Assembly: GCA_002010215.1 (NCBI GenBank)
Contig: MTMY01000024.1
Span: forward strand, 1-43,738
DNA: 43,738 bases
Direction of reading: 5' to 3'
Source: Archaeoglobus sp. JdFR-37
Lineage (GTDB): Archaea > Halobacteriota > Archaeoglobi > Archaeoglobales > Archaeoglobaceae
Positions 15,360 through 23,731 of this stretch are shown piece by piece. How positions within the stretch are numbered: position 1 is the stretch's first letter; every line of letters begins with the position of its first letter. The position numbers and the translations under genes were made by a program. Under the pieces are notes generated by a model. The model ran no database searches and was not told the DNA's origin. It saw nothing but the letters and a program-made list of their open reading frames with translations.

Positions 15360-17044
15360 GGGTGAGTGTAAATACATTTAAGGACTGTGTCCATTTCCTC
15401 TATCCGGCAGAAGGCGAAGCGTTCAAACTGCACAACTTTGCCTATATCGCTGACCGCATTTCGCTCTGCGTAGCCTTCGCAGTCCCTATCTACTCCTTCA
15501 ACCATGCATTTAATGGCTTCACTCACCGGAACCCAGTGGATAATGTTCTTCCCCTTCTTGACCTCGCCCATCTCCCAGGATACAAACCTTACTTTCCCTA
15601 TTCTGCCTTCACCCACCACTTCCACATTGCAGAACTCCTTAAGCCGGAAAATCTCACCTTTCTCAAACCTGTTCCAGTCTGAAGAGGTGATGTATACTTC
15701 CTGCTCGCCCTTCAAAGTTCTGAAAACATCGCTCCCGGGTTTGAGAGGTATCTTTACTTCCCTGACCTCCTCAAGATCCTCTATTACAATCTTGACAGGG
15801 TCTGCAACGAAGAAGTAGCGATTAGCTTCACTATCAACTAACTTCCTGTTTTCTGCGTAGAGGTTCTTCAGACTCACGCTCACATCGTTCTCGCTAACAC
15901 CAAGAGATAGGAAAAACTTCCGTATGGCTTCAGGTCTGAAGCCCCTCCTTCTGAAAGCCTTTATGGTGGGCAGCCTTACGTCGTCCCATCCTCTATACCT
16001 CCCAGCCTCCACTTCCTTCCTCAGCTGACTTGTTGAAAGCTTTCCGAACTCGAAGATGCTCACCTTCCCCCAGAGCTTTGTGATGGGATACTCCCAGCCG
16101 AAGTACTGGTAGATGTACCTCTGCCTTCTTTCTGAGTCCATCAAATCCTTCCCTCTCAGTATGTGGGTTATGCCTAAAACATGGTCTTCAATTGCCGATT
16201 CAAAGTCGAGGGTTGGATAAACGTGGTATGCATCGCCAACAACTGGGTGGGAGGCGTAGATTATCCTAAAGGCGACCCAGTCTCTGATTGCCGGGTCTTT
16301 ATGCCTCATATCTGTCTTTATCCTTACAGCAACCTCTCCTTCCTGATATACGCCTTCAAGCATCTTCTCCCAGATCTCAAGAGAGTCCTCTACAGCAGTA
16401 TTGCGATGTGGACATTCCTGGCCAGAATCCCTGTACTTCTTGAATTCAGCCTGGGAGCAGAAGCAAGGATAGGCTTTCCCCATCTCCAGCAACTTCATCA
16501 GATAATCGTAATACATGGAAATTCGTTTTGAAGCGTAAACAACTTCATCCGGCTTTGCATCCAGCCACTCACAATCCTCAAGATACCAGTCATAAGCTTC
16601 TATCATTGGTCTCTTCGTTCTCGGATCAGTGTCATCAAAGCGGAGAATGAATTTCCCGCCATACATCCTTACGTATTCGCTGTTGACTATGATTCCTCTA
16701 GCAGACCCCAGAGTTGGAGGTCCGTTAGGATTTGGGGCGAAGCGCATAACAACGCCTTTTTCGGCTCTTTCCAGCGGTGGAAGGTGGTGCTCCTTAACGA
16801 CTTTTTTCTCCTCAACTCCCTCCAAAAATCTCTTTTTCTCAGCTTCACTCAAAGCTTCGAATTCCGATATCAGGTTTCTGACAATTTCTATAGCTTCCTT
16901 GGGATTGTCCCTCATCTCTGGAATTTCGGCCATAACTTTACCCATGACTGCCTTGAGGTTGGGCTTCCCATACTTTGCTGCGTTGGCAGCAATTATCCTG
17001 AGAATTTTATCTCTGGTATTGTTTGATTCCGTTGAACTCATCAT
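15356..17044 (-). CDS. gltX: Glutamyl-tRNA synthetase, archaeal type
   Basis: The 562-residue class I enzyme has FAPNPNGPPTLGSARG near residue 105 in place of the HIGH region, the RFDDTDPRT motif, and LSTSQLRK at the KMSKS position, followed by the beta-barrel anticodon-binding half of archaeal GluRS/GlnRS. The HIGH motif is degenerate (TLGS), a change I believe occurs in related euryarchaea. In archaea this enzyme normally charges both tRNA-Glu and tRNA-Gln, the latter then amidated. It leads a three-gene operon with the m5C methyltransferase and the PUA-like protein. The first 100 residues are the archaeal N-terminal extension. Confidence 0.94.
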   Translation of the reverse strand: MMSSTESNNTRDKILRIIAANAAKYGKPNLKAVMGKVMAEIPEMRDNPKEAIEIVRNLISEFEALSEAEKKRFLEGVEEKKVVKEHHLPPLERAEKGVVMRFAPNPNGPPTLGSARGIIVNSEYVRMYGGKFILRFDDTDPRTKRPMIEAYDWYLEDCEWLDAKPDEVVYASKRISMYYDYLMKLLEMGKAYPCFCSQAEFKKYRDSGQECPHRNTAVEDSLEIWEKMLEGVYQEGEVAVRIKTDMRHKDPAIRDWVAFRIIYASHPVVGDAYHVYPTLDFESAIEDHVLGITHILRGKDLMDSERRQRYIYQYFGWEYPITKLWGKVSIFEFGKLSTSQLRKEVEAGRYRGWDDVRLPTIKAFRRRGFRPEAIRKFFLSLGVSENDVSVSLKNLYAENRKLVDSEANRYFFVADPVKIVIEDLEEVREVKIPLKPGSDVFRTLKGEQEVYITSSDWNRFEKGEIFRLKEFCNVEVVGEGRIGKVRFVSWEMGEVKKGKNIIHWVPVSEAIKCMVEGVDRDCEGYAERNAVSDIGKVVQFERFAFCRIEEMDTVLKCIYTHP

Positions 17045-17104
17045 AATCTATCACTCTTTAATTATTCTTTAATTATCTAATAAATTATCTAATAACTCAC
17101 AACA

Positions 17105-18133
17105 TCAGTGCTCCCTAGTGACGATGTAATCTGCAAGCTGTTCCATCAGCTTTCTGGCATGGGTTTCAGGCAGCACCTTCAGACTCTCCTTTGCCCTCTC
17201 AGCAAACTGCAATGCCTTGCTTTTGGCATATTCTATTGCCCCGCAATCTTCCAGTCTTTTGACTGCTTTCTCAATCTCCTCCAAGCTAGCCTTCCCTTTT
17301 CCGTAGATGTCAATCTCCACTCCCATTTCCATAGCTCTCAACATTATCAGAGTCTTTTTGCCCTCAACAATGTCGCTACCCCAGTCCTTTCCGATTTTCT
17401 CCTTGCCCACAAGATCGAGAATGTCATCCTGAATCTGGAATGCTATGCCGCAATTTATTCCATAATCCCAGAGGGCCTTAACTACTTCTTCCCCTTCGCC
17501 ATAAAGAACCGCTGGAAGGGTTGAAGATGCTGCAAGAAGAGTTGCAGTCTTCTTCTGCACCATTTCAAGATACTCTTCCTCTTTCACACTCTCTCTATCT
17601 TCAAAACTCATGTCCAAGTACTGTCCCTCGCATATTTTCACACACACATCTGCTAGAAGCTTTGAAGCTTTGACAGCATTCTCTGCCTCGACATTACAGC
17701 CTGCAAGAATTTCGAAGGCTTCAGCAAAAAGAGTGTCACCAGCAAGGATGGCAACAGGTTCACCAAATTCAGCATGAACTGTTTTTACGCCTCTCCTCAT
17801 CTCATCTCTGTCCATAATATCATCATGCACAAGAGTAAATGTGTGTATTACCTCTACAGCCAGAGCAGCTGGCAGAATGGGTTTCCAGTCTCTCCCGATT
17901 GCTTCACATGAAATTAGAGTTAACGCAGGGCGAAGTCTTTTCCCGCCAGCATAGAGGAGGTGTCGAGTAGCTTTATACAGGCCTTCAGGTTCTTTAACTG
18001 GAAGATATTCTCTGATGGCTTTCTCGATTATCCCAGCTTTTGCGGCAATTTCCTTTTTGAACTCATCACTCTCGCTCATACCACTACTCTCATCACTCTG
18101 ATTCATTCTATCCATTTCGCTCATTTCACTCAT
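17105..18133 (-). CDS. idsA: Short-chain polyprenyl (geranylgeranyl/farnesyl) diphosphate synthase
   Basis: The trans-prenyltransferase signature is complete: GGKRLRPALTL, the first Asp-rich motif DDIMD after HTFTLVH, GDTLFAEAFE, and the second DDILD followed by GKDWGSDIVEGKKTL. It condenses IPP with allylic diphosphates to make the C15-C20 chains of archaeal ether lipids. ATG 18133 overlaps the isomerase stop as ATGA and is preferred to 18160; product 342 residues. The first 25 residues are a low-complexity Met/Ser/Glu/Asp tract (MSEMSEMDRMNQSDESS) not seen in typical family members, with several possible start codons. Final gene of the isoprenoid operon. Confidence 0.93.
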   Translation of the reverse strand: MSEMSEMDRMNQSDESSGMSESDEFKKEIAAKAGIIEKAIREYLPVKEPEGLYKATRHLLYAGGKRLRPALTLISCEAIGRDWKPILPAALAVEVIHTFTLVHDDIMDRDEMRRGVKTVHAEFGEPVAILAGDTLFAEAFEILAGCNVEAENAVKASKLLADVCVKICEGQYLDMSFEDRESVKEEEYLEMVQKKTATLLAASSTLPAVLYGEGEEVVKALWDYGINCGIAFQIQDDILDLVGKEKIGKDWGSDIVEGKKTLIMLRAMEMGVEIDIYGKGKASLEEIEKAVKRLEDCGAIEYAKSKALQFAERAKESLKVLPETHARKLMEQLADYIVTREH

Positions 18134-19224
18134 CTGCTTAACCCCCTGAACTGCATCCATTCCTTAAGCTTTCCGGTGATGAACACTTCTACATCCTTCA
18201 GCTCATCAATTCTGGAGCAGCCAGTGAGAAACATAGCTGTTTTGAGACCTCTGATGAAGTAATTTATGGTTTTGACTACTTCATCAACGCTTACCGTTGC
18301 AGGATGAAGAAATGGTAGGGCTGATGAAGCCATAGATGCTCCTAGGGCTAAGCTTTTGGCCACGTCAATCCCATTCCTAATCCCACCGGTGGCAATGGTG
18401 GGGAGTATCCTACGTGTCTCCACTACACAAAAGGCTGTTGGAATTCCCCAGTTCCAGAAATCCTTTCCTATATTTTTCGAGACTTCATCATTCAATCGGT
18501 ACACCTCAACCCCGCTCCAGCTGGTTCCACCCTTTCCGCCAACATCCACTGCATCAACACCGCATTCCTTCAGTTTTGCGGCCATATCTCCCGTTATTCC
18601 AGCTCCTGTCTCCTTCACTATTACCGGAACCTTCAACTCCTTACTTGCTTCCTCTATCGCCTTCAAAGCCCCCTTTGCCTTCGTCTCGCCTTCAGGCTGA
18701 ATTGCCTCCTGAAGGAAATTGAGGTGAATCGCAATGGCATCAGCATCAATCATCTCGATGGCTTTCTCGGCTATCTCGACTCCCTTCTCTATCAACTGGG
18801 GAATGCCTATGTTGGCGTATATGAAAGCGTTCGGAGCTTTATCTCTGACAACAGAGAAGGTGTCAACAACACTCTCATCTTCTATTGCAGCTCTCTGACT
18901 TCCAACACCCATACCTATACCCAGCATTTCGGCAGCCTCAGCCAGATTTGCATTTATCACCTTGGTTTCTGGATGGCCACCGGTCATTGAAGCAATAAGA
19001 AGTGGTGCAGAAAAGCCATGATCCAAGAAGGTAACAGATGTATCAACTTCATCCAGATCCACTTCGGGCAGGGAACGATGGATAAGCATGACGTCCTCAA
19101 AGCCCGTATAGCTTGATTCCACATCCTCCTCAATACATATCCTGACATGATCCAGCTTTCTACTTTTAACCCTCTCACCTGTTGCATTTGATGGGTTACC
19201 GTATGATGGTTCCAACCCTCTCAC
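18130..19224 (-). CDS. fni: Type 2 isopentenyl-diphosphate isomerase (FMN-dependent)
   Basis: The roughly 360-residue TIM-barrel protein shows the Fni pattern: SRKLDHVRICIEEDVES near the start, LIASMTGGHPETKVINANLAEAA (in two parts), GMGVGSQRAAIE, ANIGIPQL, AIHLNFLQEAIQPEG, GGKGGTSWSGVE and ATGGIRNGIDVAKSLALGA for FMN and phosphate binding. It interconverts IPP and DMAPP. The open frame starts at GTG 19224, 29 nt inside ipk; a TTG at 19215 sits 5 nt after GGGGTGA and may be the real start. Overlaps at both ends show translational coupling. Confidence 0.94.
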   Translation of the reverse strand: MRGLEPSYGNPSNATGERVKSRKLDHVRICIEEDVESSYTGFEDVMLIHRSLPEVDLDEVDTSVTFLDHGFSAPLLIASMTGGHPETKVINANLAEAAEMLGIGMGVGSQRAAIEDESVVDTFSVVRDKAPNAFIYANIGIPQLIEKGVEIAEKAIEMIDADAIAIHLNFLQEAIQPEGETKAKGALKAIEEASKELKVPVIVKETGAGITGDMAAKLKECGVDAVDVGGKGGTSWSGVEVYRLNDEVSKNIGKDFWNWGIPTAFCVVETRRILPTIATGGIRNGIDVAKSLALGASMASSALPFLHPATVSVDEVVKTINYFIRGLKTAMFLTGCSRIDELKDVEVFITGKLKEWMQFRGLSR

Positions 19225-19939
19225 CCCTCAGAAATTTCTCTATAGCTCCCGGATTAGCCTGAAAAACAGCAACTTCACATCCAATCCTGAGTATAGCTTC
19301 TAATTTACCCCTCATGCCCCCGGTCACATCCGATTTATTTCCAGCGTCTCCGATCTTATCAAGGATTTTCTGAAGCTCCTCGCGGCTTAGTTCATCCATA
19401 ACTTTATCCTCAATCAAAAGGGGCGTGTCGGTAGCGAAGCCAACTCTATCCGCTCCAAGCCCATTGGCGAGCATTTCCACTATCTTATCCCCTGATATGA
19501 CCCTATACTGGCCATCTCCTGCCACCATATCACCGTGAAGAACTGGTACCATTCCATTATCCACAAGCTGCTGTATGAGCTCTAAGGGAACTGTGAATCG
19601 ATCATTCTCAATGGAGAAAGCGTTGAATGGGGATACACTTATTGCTGGAACTCCTCTGGCCATCAGCTCTCTGCATATCATCAGATTTAGCTCCCTGCAC
19701 GAAGCATGAGTTTCTGCTAGGCCTAATGGATGAACTCTGTGGAGCAGATCATACTTTTCCACATGAGGGTGACCGAAGGAGCCAACACCGTGAACCAGTA
19801 TGAGCCTGTCGGGAATTCTGGAGATTTCCTCCGCTATTCTTCTGATTTCCTCCATCTTCGCCCTGTTGGTGACTCCTTTGGTCTTATCTGTTATAACTGC
19901 CCCTCCTATCTTGAGTATTCTAAGAGATCTATTGCTCAA
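19196..19939 (-). CDS. ipk: Isopentenyl phosphate kinase
   Basis: The 247-residue amino-acid-kinase-fold protein has ILKIGGAVITDK at the N-terminus and HGVGSFGHPHV at 50-60, holding the active-site His57 characteristic of IPK, then LHGDMV, ISGDKIVEMLA, DTPLL and DVTGGMRGKL. It phosphorylates isopentenyl phosphate to IPP, the last step of the archaeal mevalonate variant. It uses a TTG start (19939) with a GGAGG ribosome-binding site about 10 nt upstream and an 11-nt overlap with mevalonate kinase. Its place between mvk and fni agrees with the pathway. Confidence 0.95.
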   Translation of the reverse strand: MSNRSLRILKIGGAVITDKTKGVTNRAKMEEIRRIAEEISRIPDRLILVHGVGSFGHPHVEKYDLLHRVHPLGLAETHASCRELNLMICRELMARGVPAISVSPFNAFSIENDRFTVPLELIQQLVDNGMVPVLHGDMVAGDGQYRVISGDKIVEMLANGLGADRVGFATDTPLLIEDKVMDELSREELQKILDKIGDAGNKSDVTGGMRGKLEAILRIGCEVAVFQANPGAIEKFLRGERVGTIIR

Positions 19940-20807
19940 CTCTAACGCCCTCCTTCTCTGCTCTCACAATCATCCCGCCAAATTTTTGGGCTGCATTCAT
20001 AAGCTTATCCTCTTGGCCAATCCCTATAACGCATCCGCCACCTCCAGCTCCAGTGAGCTTGGCAGCAATGCCGAATTCATCAAGCTTCTCTATTAGCTCC
20101 TCAATTTTCCTGCTGGAAACTCCTATGGCTTTGAGCAGAGCCTGATTTATCCTGAACAGCTCTGGATAATTCTCCTGATTTGACACGTTCTTGATGGCTT
20201 CAATCGACACAACGTCGATGGCATCAAAAATCTTCTCATAAACTTCCGGCATGACCTTTCTTCGTTCTGCAACTCCTCCCACCATTTCCGAGGTTATAGA
20301 TTTCTCCCCTGTATCCACAACCAGAAATTCCATATCGAGACTAATTGGCTTTCTCTCGGGGATTTGCCATGCACCACCGAAGGTTGAAACAAAGGGATCG
20401 GTTCCGCTCCCAACCCCTTGAACGTCAAGTTCCACCTTCCTTGCCAGTTCAAATACATCCTCTTTATCAAGCCCAGCTTCAAATTCAGCATCCAACGCAG
20501 CAAGGGTTGCGACTGTGACAGCAGCAGAACTGCCCAACCCAGATGCGACGGGAATTTCGCTTTCAATCTTTACGTTTACCCCGTTAATCTTTTCAATTTC
20601 AGAAAAGCGCTTGATGGCGAAGCTGACATAGGGGTGCACTTCAAAATCCAGTGAGGTTGTCCCGAGAGGGGAGGTTATCCTGATGCTTGAACCCTTTGAT
20701 ACATCTACATAGCACCTGAGATTTATGGCAGTAACGAGAGCATGCCTGCCATACACCACCGCATGCTCCCCAAACAGAAAGGCCTTCCCCGGAGCTGAGG
20801 CTCTCAT
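19929..20807 (-). CDS. mvk: Mevalonate kinase
   Basis: The GHMP kinase motifs are all present: ASAPGKAFLFGEHAVVYG at the start, the ATP loop PVASGLGSSAAVTVA, GSGTDPFVSTFGGAW and the C-terminal LTGAGGGGCVIGI. It phosphorylates mevalonate with ATP. ATG 20807 (292 residues) is preferred to GTG 20819 because the family begins at this point and the TATA box lies 29 nt upstream, implying a leaderless mRNA. It opens the isoprenoid operon mvk-ipk-fni-idsA. The step from mevalonate 5-phosphate to isopentenyl phosphate is not encoded in the window. Confidence 0.95.
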   Translation of the reverse strand: MRASAPGKAFLFGEHAVVYGRHALVTAINLRCYVDVSKGSSIRITSPLGTTSLDFEVHPYVSFAIKRFSEIEKINGVNVKIESEIPVASGLGSSAAVTVATLAALDAEFEAGLDKEDVFELARKVELDVQGVGSGTDPFVSTFGGAWQIPERKPISLDMEFLVVDTGEKSITSEMVGGVAERRKVMPEVYEKIFDAIDVVSIEAIKNVSNQENYPELFRINQALLKAIGVSSRKIEELIEKLDEFGIAAKLTGAGGGGCVIGIGQEDKLMNAAQKFGGMIVRAEKEGVRVEQ

Positions 20808-20830
20808 CGTTTTCCGCACTGCAGGGTGAT

Positions 20831-20840
20831 TAATAAATTT
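20831..20840 (-). promoter_or_regulatory. TATA box of the isoprenoid operon
   Basis: The minus strand reads AAATTTATTA, centred about 29 nt upstream of ATG 20807. No Shine-Dalgarno element intervenes. Confidence 0.55.
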
Positions 20841-20966
20841 TGGGTGGAAGAAGGTTTAATACTATATCTTGAAATTGTTTCACATTCAATCATTCCATTG
20901 TCTAGCTGCTAAATAAGACGAGGAGAGCTTTCAAAGCTTTTTACCCTTGCCACATAACACAAGTGG

Positions 20967-21752
20967 CTAAACCCTAAAGGCTATACCTGCATACCCCACA
21001 ACGCTGCTTCTGTCAGCCACATCACCACTGGTGGAGTAATCCACCAGTTCTGGTCTGGCGTTCTTGTGCTTGGCATAGTACATAGCAACTCCTATCGTCC
21101 CGTATCCACAAACGCTGGCCTGCATATCGTAGATCTTCCTGTAATAAGCTGGGATATCCATCGAGATAATGGCATCTATAACCTCTCCATCCAGCCTCCT
21201 GCACTCATCATCTGGTAGATAATGGTGCATGTCGCTTGATGCAATTACCACAACCCTCTTGCCAGTCTCTTCTTCAGCCTTAATTATCTCATCACAAACA
21301 TCTTTGGCAGTCTCCTGATCCTGTAAGCCCAGACAGATTGGGACGATTTTTATGTCCCCATGCAGAAACTGGAGAAATGGCACTTGCACTTCTAAGCTGT
21401 GCTCGTATCTGTGGGCAGTATCATCAACAACCACACATATCTTCGGCATTGCATCAACAAACTCCTGATCAACCTCTACAACGCCCAGAGGAGTCATCCA
21501 TGAGTCCATACCAACTGCAACCGGAGAGCCGTAACCCGTATGATTGGGGCCGAGAATGACGTAGGTGTCAGCCTTTGGCGTTAAAGAGAGCACTTTGCCG
21601 GCTGTTCTCCCTGAATACATGTATCCTGCATGAGGTGACACGCACGCCACAAGTCTGGAGTCAGGATTTGGTGAAGTGAACTCCTTAAGCATGGCAATCA
21701 GCGATTCAGGGTTCCGGGGATAGAAGGAACCTGCCACTGCGGGACGTCTCAT
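20967..21752 (-). CDS. amrB: Memo-family protein (AmmeMemoRadiSam system protein B)
   Basis: The protein of about 261 residues has the Memo hallmarks: RRPAVAGSFYP at the N-terminus, SPHAGYMYSGRTAG, LGPNHTGYG, HSLEVQVPFLQFLHGDIKIVP and SSDMHHYLP, with conserved His residues resembling those of non-haem dioxygenases such as LigB. Memo proteins often occur with AMMECR1 and radical SAM partners, but neither is adjacent here; archaeal copies frequently neighbour mevalonate kinase. I prefer ATG 21752 to the TTG at 21758. Its function in archaea is unknown; the location 160 nt upstream of mvk is suggestive only. Confidence 0.88.
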   Translation of the reverse strand: MRRPAVAGSFYPRNPESLIAMLKEFTSPNPDSRLVACVSPHAGYMYSGRTAGKVLSLTPKADTYVILGPNHTGYGSPVAVGMDSWMTPLGVVEVDQEFVDAMPKICVVVDDTAHRYEHSLEVQVPFLQFLHGDIKIVPICLGLQDQETAKDVCDEIIKAEEETGKRVVVIASSDMHHYLPDDECRRLDGEVIDAIISMDIPAYYRKIYDMQASVCGYGTIGVAMYYAKHKNARPELVDYSTSGDVADRSSVVGYAGIAFRV

Positions 21753-21837
21753 GAACAAGAGTTGACAGCAATGTACTTAAGACTGTCGTAGATAGCGTTA
21801 GATAGATTTGAAGGAAGTTAAGGGGGCTGCATACTAC

Positions 21838-22728
21838 ATGAAGCTCGGCGTTGTGGTGAATCCCTTTGCCGGCAGAGGTGTGGATGAAAAGCTTGTGAGG
21901 AGCGTTGTTGAAAAGCTAGGTGAGGCTGTTCTGGCAGGTGAGGAAGAGCTGGGAGAACGCTACGTGAACGCAAAACCTGTCAAAATTCAGCGCAGTTACA
22001 GTGGCAAGGACACCACGCAGCTCGTGAAAGCAATGGATGGAAAGGTGGACGCTATCGTTGTTTTTGGTGGCGACGGGACTGCAAGTGACGCTGCCTCAGC
22101 CATGCCAGAAACTCCACTCCTCTGCATAGGTACTGGCACCACCAATGCGGGATGGCTGATAACCCCACCAGAATTCAATCCAGAGAGGTTGAAAGTTGTT
22201 GAGGTTGACGCTTTGCTGCTAAAGGAGACTGGAAAGCTGGCGTTCAATGATATAGCTGCAGGAAACACCATCTTGACCACCATGGAGGACAGAATAGCCC
22301 ATGTGGATGCTGAAAAGTTCATGAAAGGGGAGAAAGTGCCATGCACTCCGAAAAAGTTCCGTGCCAAGGTGACTATTGATGAAAAGACCATTGAAGGAGT
22401 TTTCGGCAACGTTTTCGTCAACCTCACTTCAGAAAGTTTTCTTGGTAAAGGGACTGCTGGAGGTACAGCTATATCTACCTTTGTCGGCTTCCCTGCTGTT
22501 GTTGGCTGTGTAAGCCACCCTATCGTGGTGGCAGACTACACAAAAGAAGACTTGAGAAAGGTTGAGCCCATAGAAACCGTAACACTCAGCCTAGACTATG
22601 GTGAAGAAGCTGTTATTGAGTGTGATACAGTTATATCAGCAGATGGAAACCCGCAGCTTAAGGGGAGAGCAACGATTAGCGTTATTGAAAAAGCTGTAAG
22701 GGTGATTAAAATCAAGGAGGATATCTGA
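21838..22728 (+). CDS. NAD/polyphosphate-kinase-like protein (COG3199)
   Basis: The 296-residue protein starts with the nucleotide-binding strand KLGVVVNPFAGRG and has the diacylglycerol/NAD-kinase core motif VFGGDGTASDAASAM, then LCIGTGTTNAGW. A C-terminal beta domain ends with VISADGNPQLKG. It belongs to the group annotated as predicted ATP-NAD or inorganic polyphosphate kinase; the true substrate is not proved. ATG 21838 suits the family start; the open frame also allows TTG 21808. Its last 17 nt overlap the 3' end of the convergent DUF1464 gene. Confidence 0.83.
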   Translation: MKLGVVVNPFAGRGVDEKLVRSVVEKLGEAVLAGEEELGERYVNAKPVKIQRSYSGKDTTQLVKAMDGKVDAIVVFGGDGTASDAASAMPETPLLCIGTGTTNAGWLITPPEFNPERLKVVEVDALLLKETGKLAFNDIAAGNTILTTMEDRIAHVDAEKFMKGEKVPCTPKKFRAKVTIDEKTIEGVFGNVFVNLTSESFLGKGTAGGTAISTFVGFPAVVGCVSHPIVVADYTKEDLRKVEPIETVTLSLDYGEEAVIECDTVISADGNPQLKGRATISVIEKAVRVIKIKEDI

Positions 22729-23731
22729 TGTGGCTGATGTGGCTGGCACGTTTCAGATGCCTCAACACGTCAGATGTTAGATAATCCAGAACGGTTCCCT
22801 TAGCCTCCTTTATGCGAAGCTTTTCCACCACCCAACTGTATTCTCCCCCTTCAATCCCCTCAGCAATTACTGCAGCGCCCTCAGCACTCTGCTTCGCAAC
22901 CCCAAAACCTTCCAGAAGCGTGACTTCATCCTCAAATATCTCAGACAGCTTTTTCGATATTGCTTTAGCCTTACTCCCCGACAAAATAATTCTATCCCAC
23001 TTAATGCTAGGTTCAAGAGCCTTTACACTCTTTGCAGCGAACTCAGCAAGAATTTCGTGGGCCTCCCTTTCACTCAACCCCTCGTCATCGGCGTAACTCT
23101 TAACTCCTCCTGCAAACACCAGACTTTTCTCAAAGCCTCCAAGCAGATAAGCTAATTCGGCATCCATAAAGCCGAGGCTGCTCCAACCTGGGAAGGAAGA
23201 TGTGCCCCCCAGTCCATCAACAACCCTACCCTTATCAACCGCTATGAAGGAGCTGAAACCGTAACCGATTTCTGCGAGAATGAAGTTCTGTTCTGCAAGC
23301 CCCTCAATAGTCGCAAGAGCCAGTGCAACACTGCAGAGCTTGTCAGAGGTTCCCATATCAATGCGGTTCATCTTCCTGTGCTTTGGGACGGTATCGAGAT
23401 GGATGAGGCCAGGTATTGTGTAAATAGGCACATTGCTTCTTCTGGCCACATCTATCAGCGTTCTCAGCCCAAGTGTGGCTTTTCTATCAAGGTTGAGTGT
23501 CATCAGGAAGATCTCATCGTCTGTAAGCTCAGAGAACTTCTTTACGGGCATCCCATAGCCTGAGAGGCCGGCAGCCACATCAACACTCCAGCTTTTCAGA
23601 GCTTCAACAATCGCCCCCGGATTTTCCTTAACTTCTTCCTTTGAAAAGCTGAGTTTAGCTACAGCCTTCCCGTTTTCCATGATGAAGATCTCGTACCCAG
23701 AGGTTCCGGCATCTATTCCTGCCGCTATCAC
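22712..23731 (-). CDS. DUF1464 family ASKHA-fold protein
   Basis: The 339-residue protein has two ASKHA-type phosphate loops: AAGIDAGTSGYEIFIM at the start and AEIGYGFSSFIAVDKGRVVDGLGG in the middle, then SLVFAGGVKSY and RIILSGSKAKAI. It matches the archaeal DUF1464 family, distantly like acetate/butyrate kinases and Hsp70. Such folds bind ATP; no substrate is known. It overlaps the RNA ligase gene by 4 nt and closes a four-gene minus-strand cluster with CBS proteins. Function unknown. Confidence 0.8.
   Translation of the reverse strand: MIAAGIDAGTSGYEIFIMENGKAVAKLSFSKEEVKENPGAIVEALKSWSVDVAAGLSGYGMPVKKFSELTDDEIFLMTLNLDRKATLGLRTLIDVARRSNVPIYTIPGLIHLDTVPKHRKMNRIDMGTSDKLCSVALALATIEGLAEQNFILAEIGYGFSSFIAVDKGRVVDGLGGTSSFPGWSSLGFMDAELAYLLGGFEKSLVFAGGVKSYADDEGLSEREAHEILAEFAAKSVKALEPSIKWDRIILSGSKAKAISKKLSEIFEDEVTLLEGFGVAKQSAEGAAVIAEGIEGGEYSWVVEKLRIKEAKGTVLDYLTSDVLRHLKRASHISHIRYPP

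Noticed and set aside
22712-22728. Overlap of convergent genes as a sign of an error
   Set aside because: Short 3' overlaps (17 nt here, 8 nt at 36134) are ordinary in compact archaeal genomes, and both proteins end naturally.
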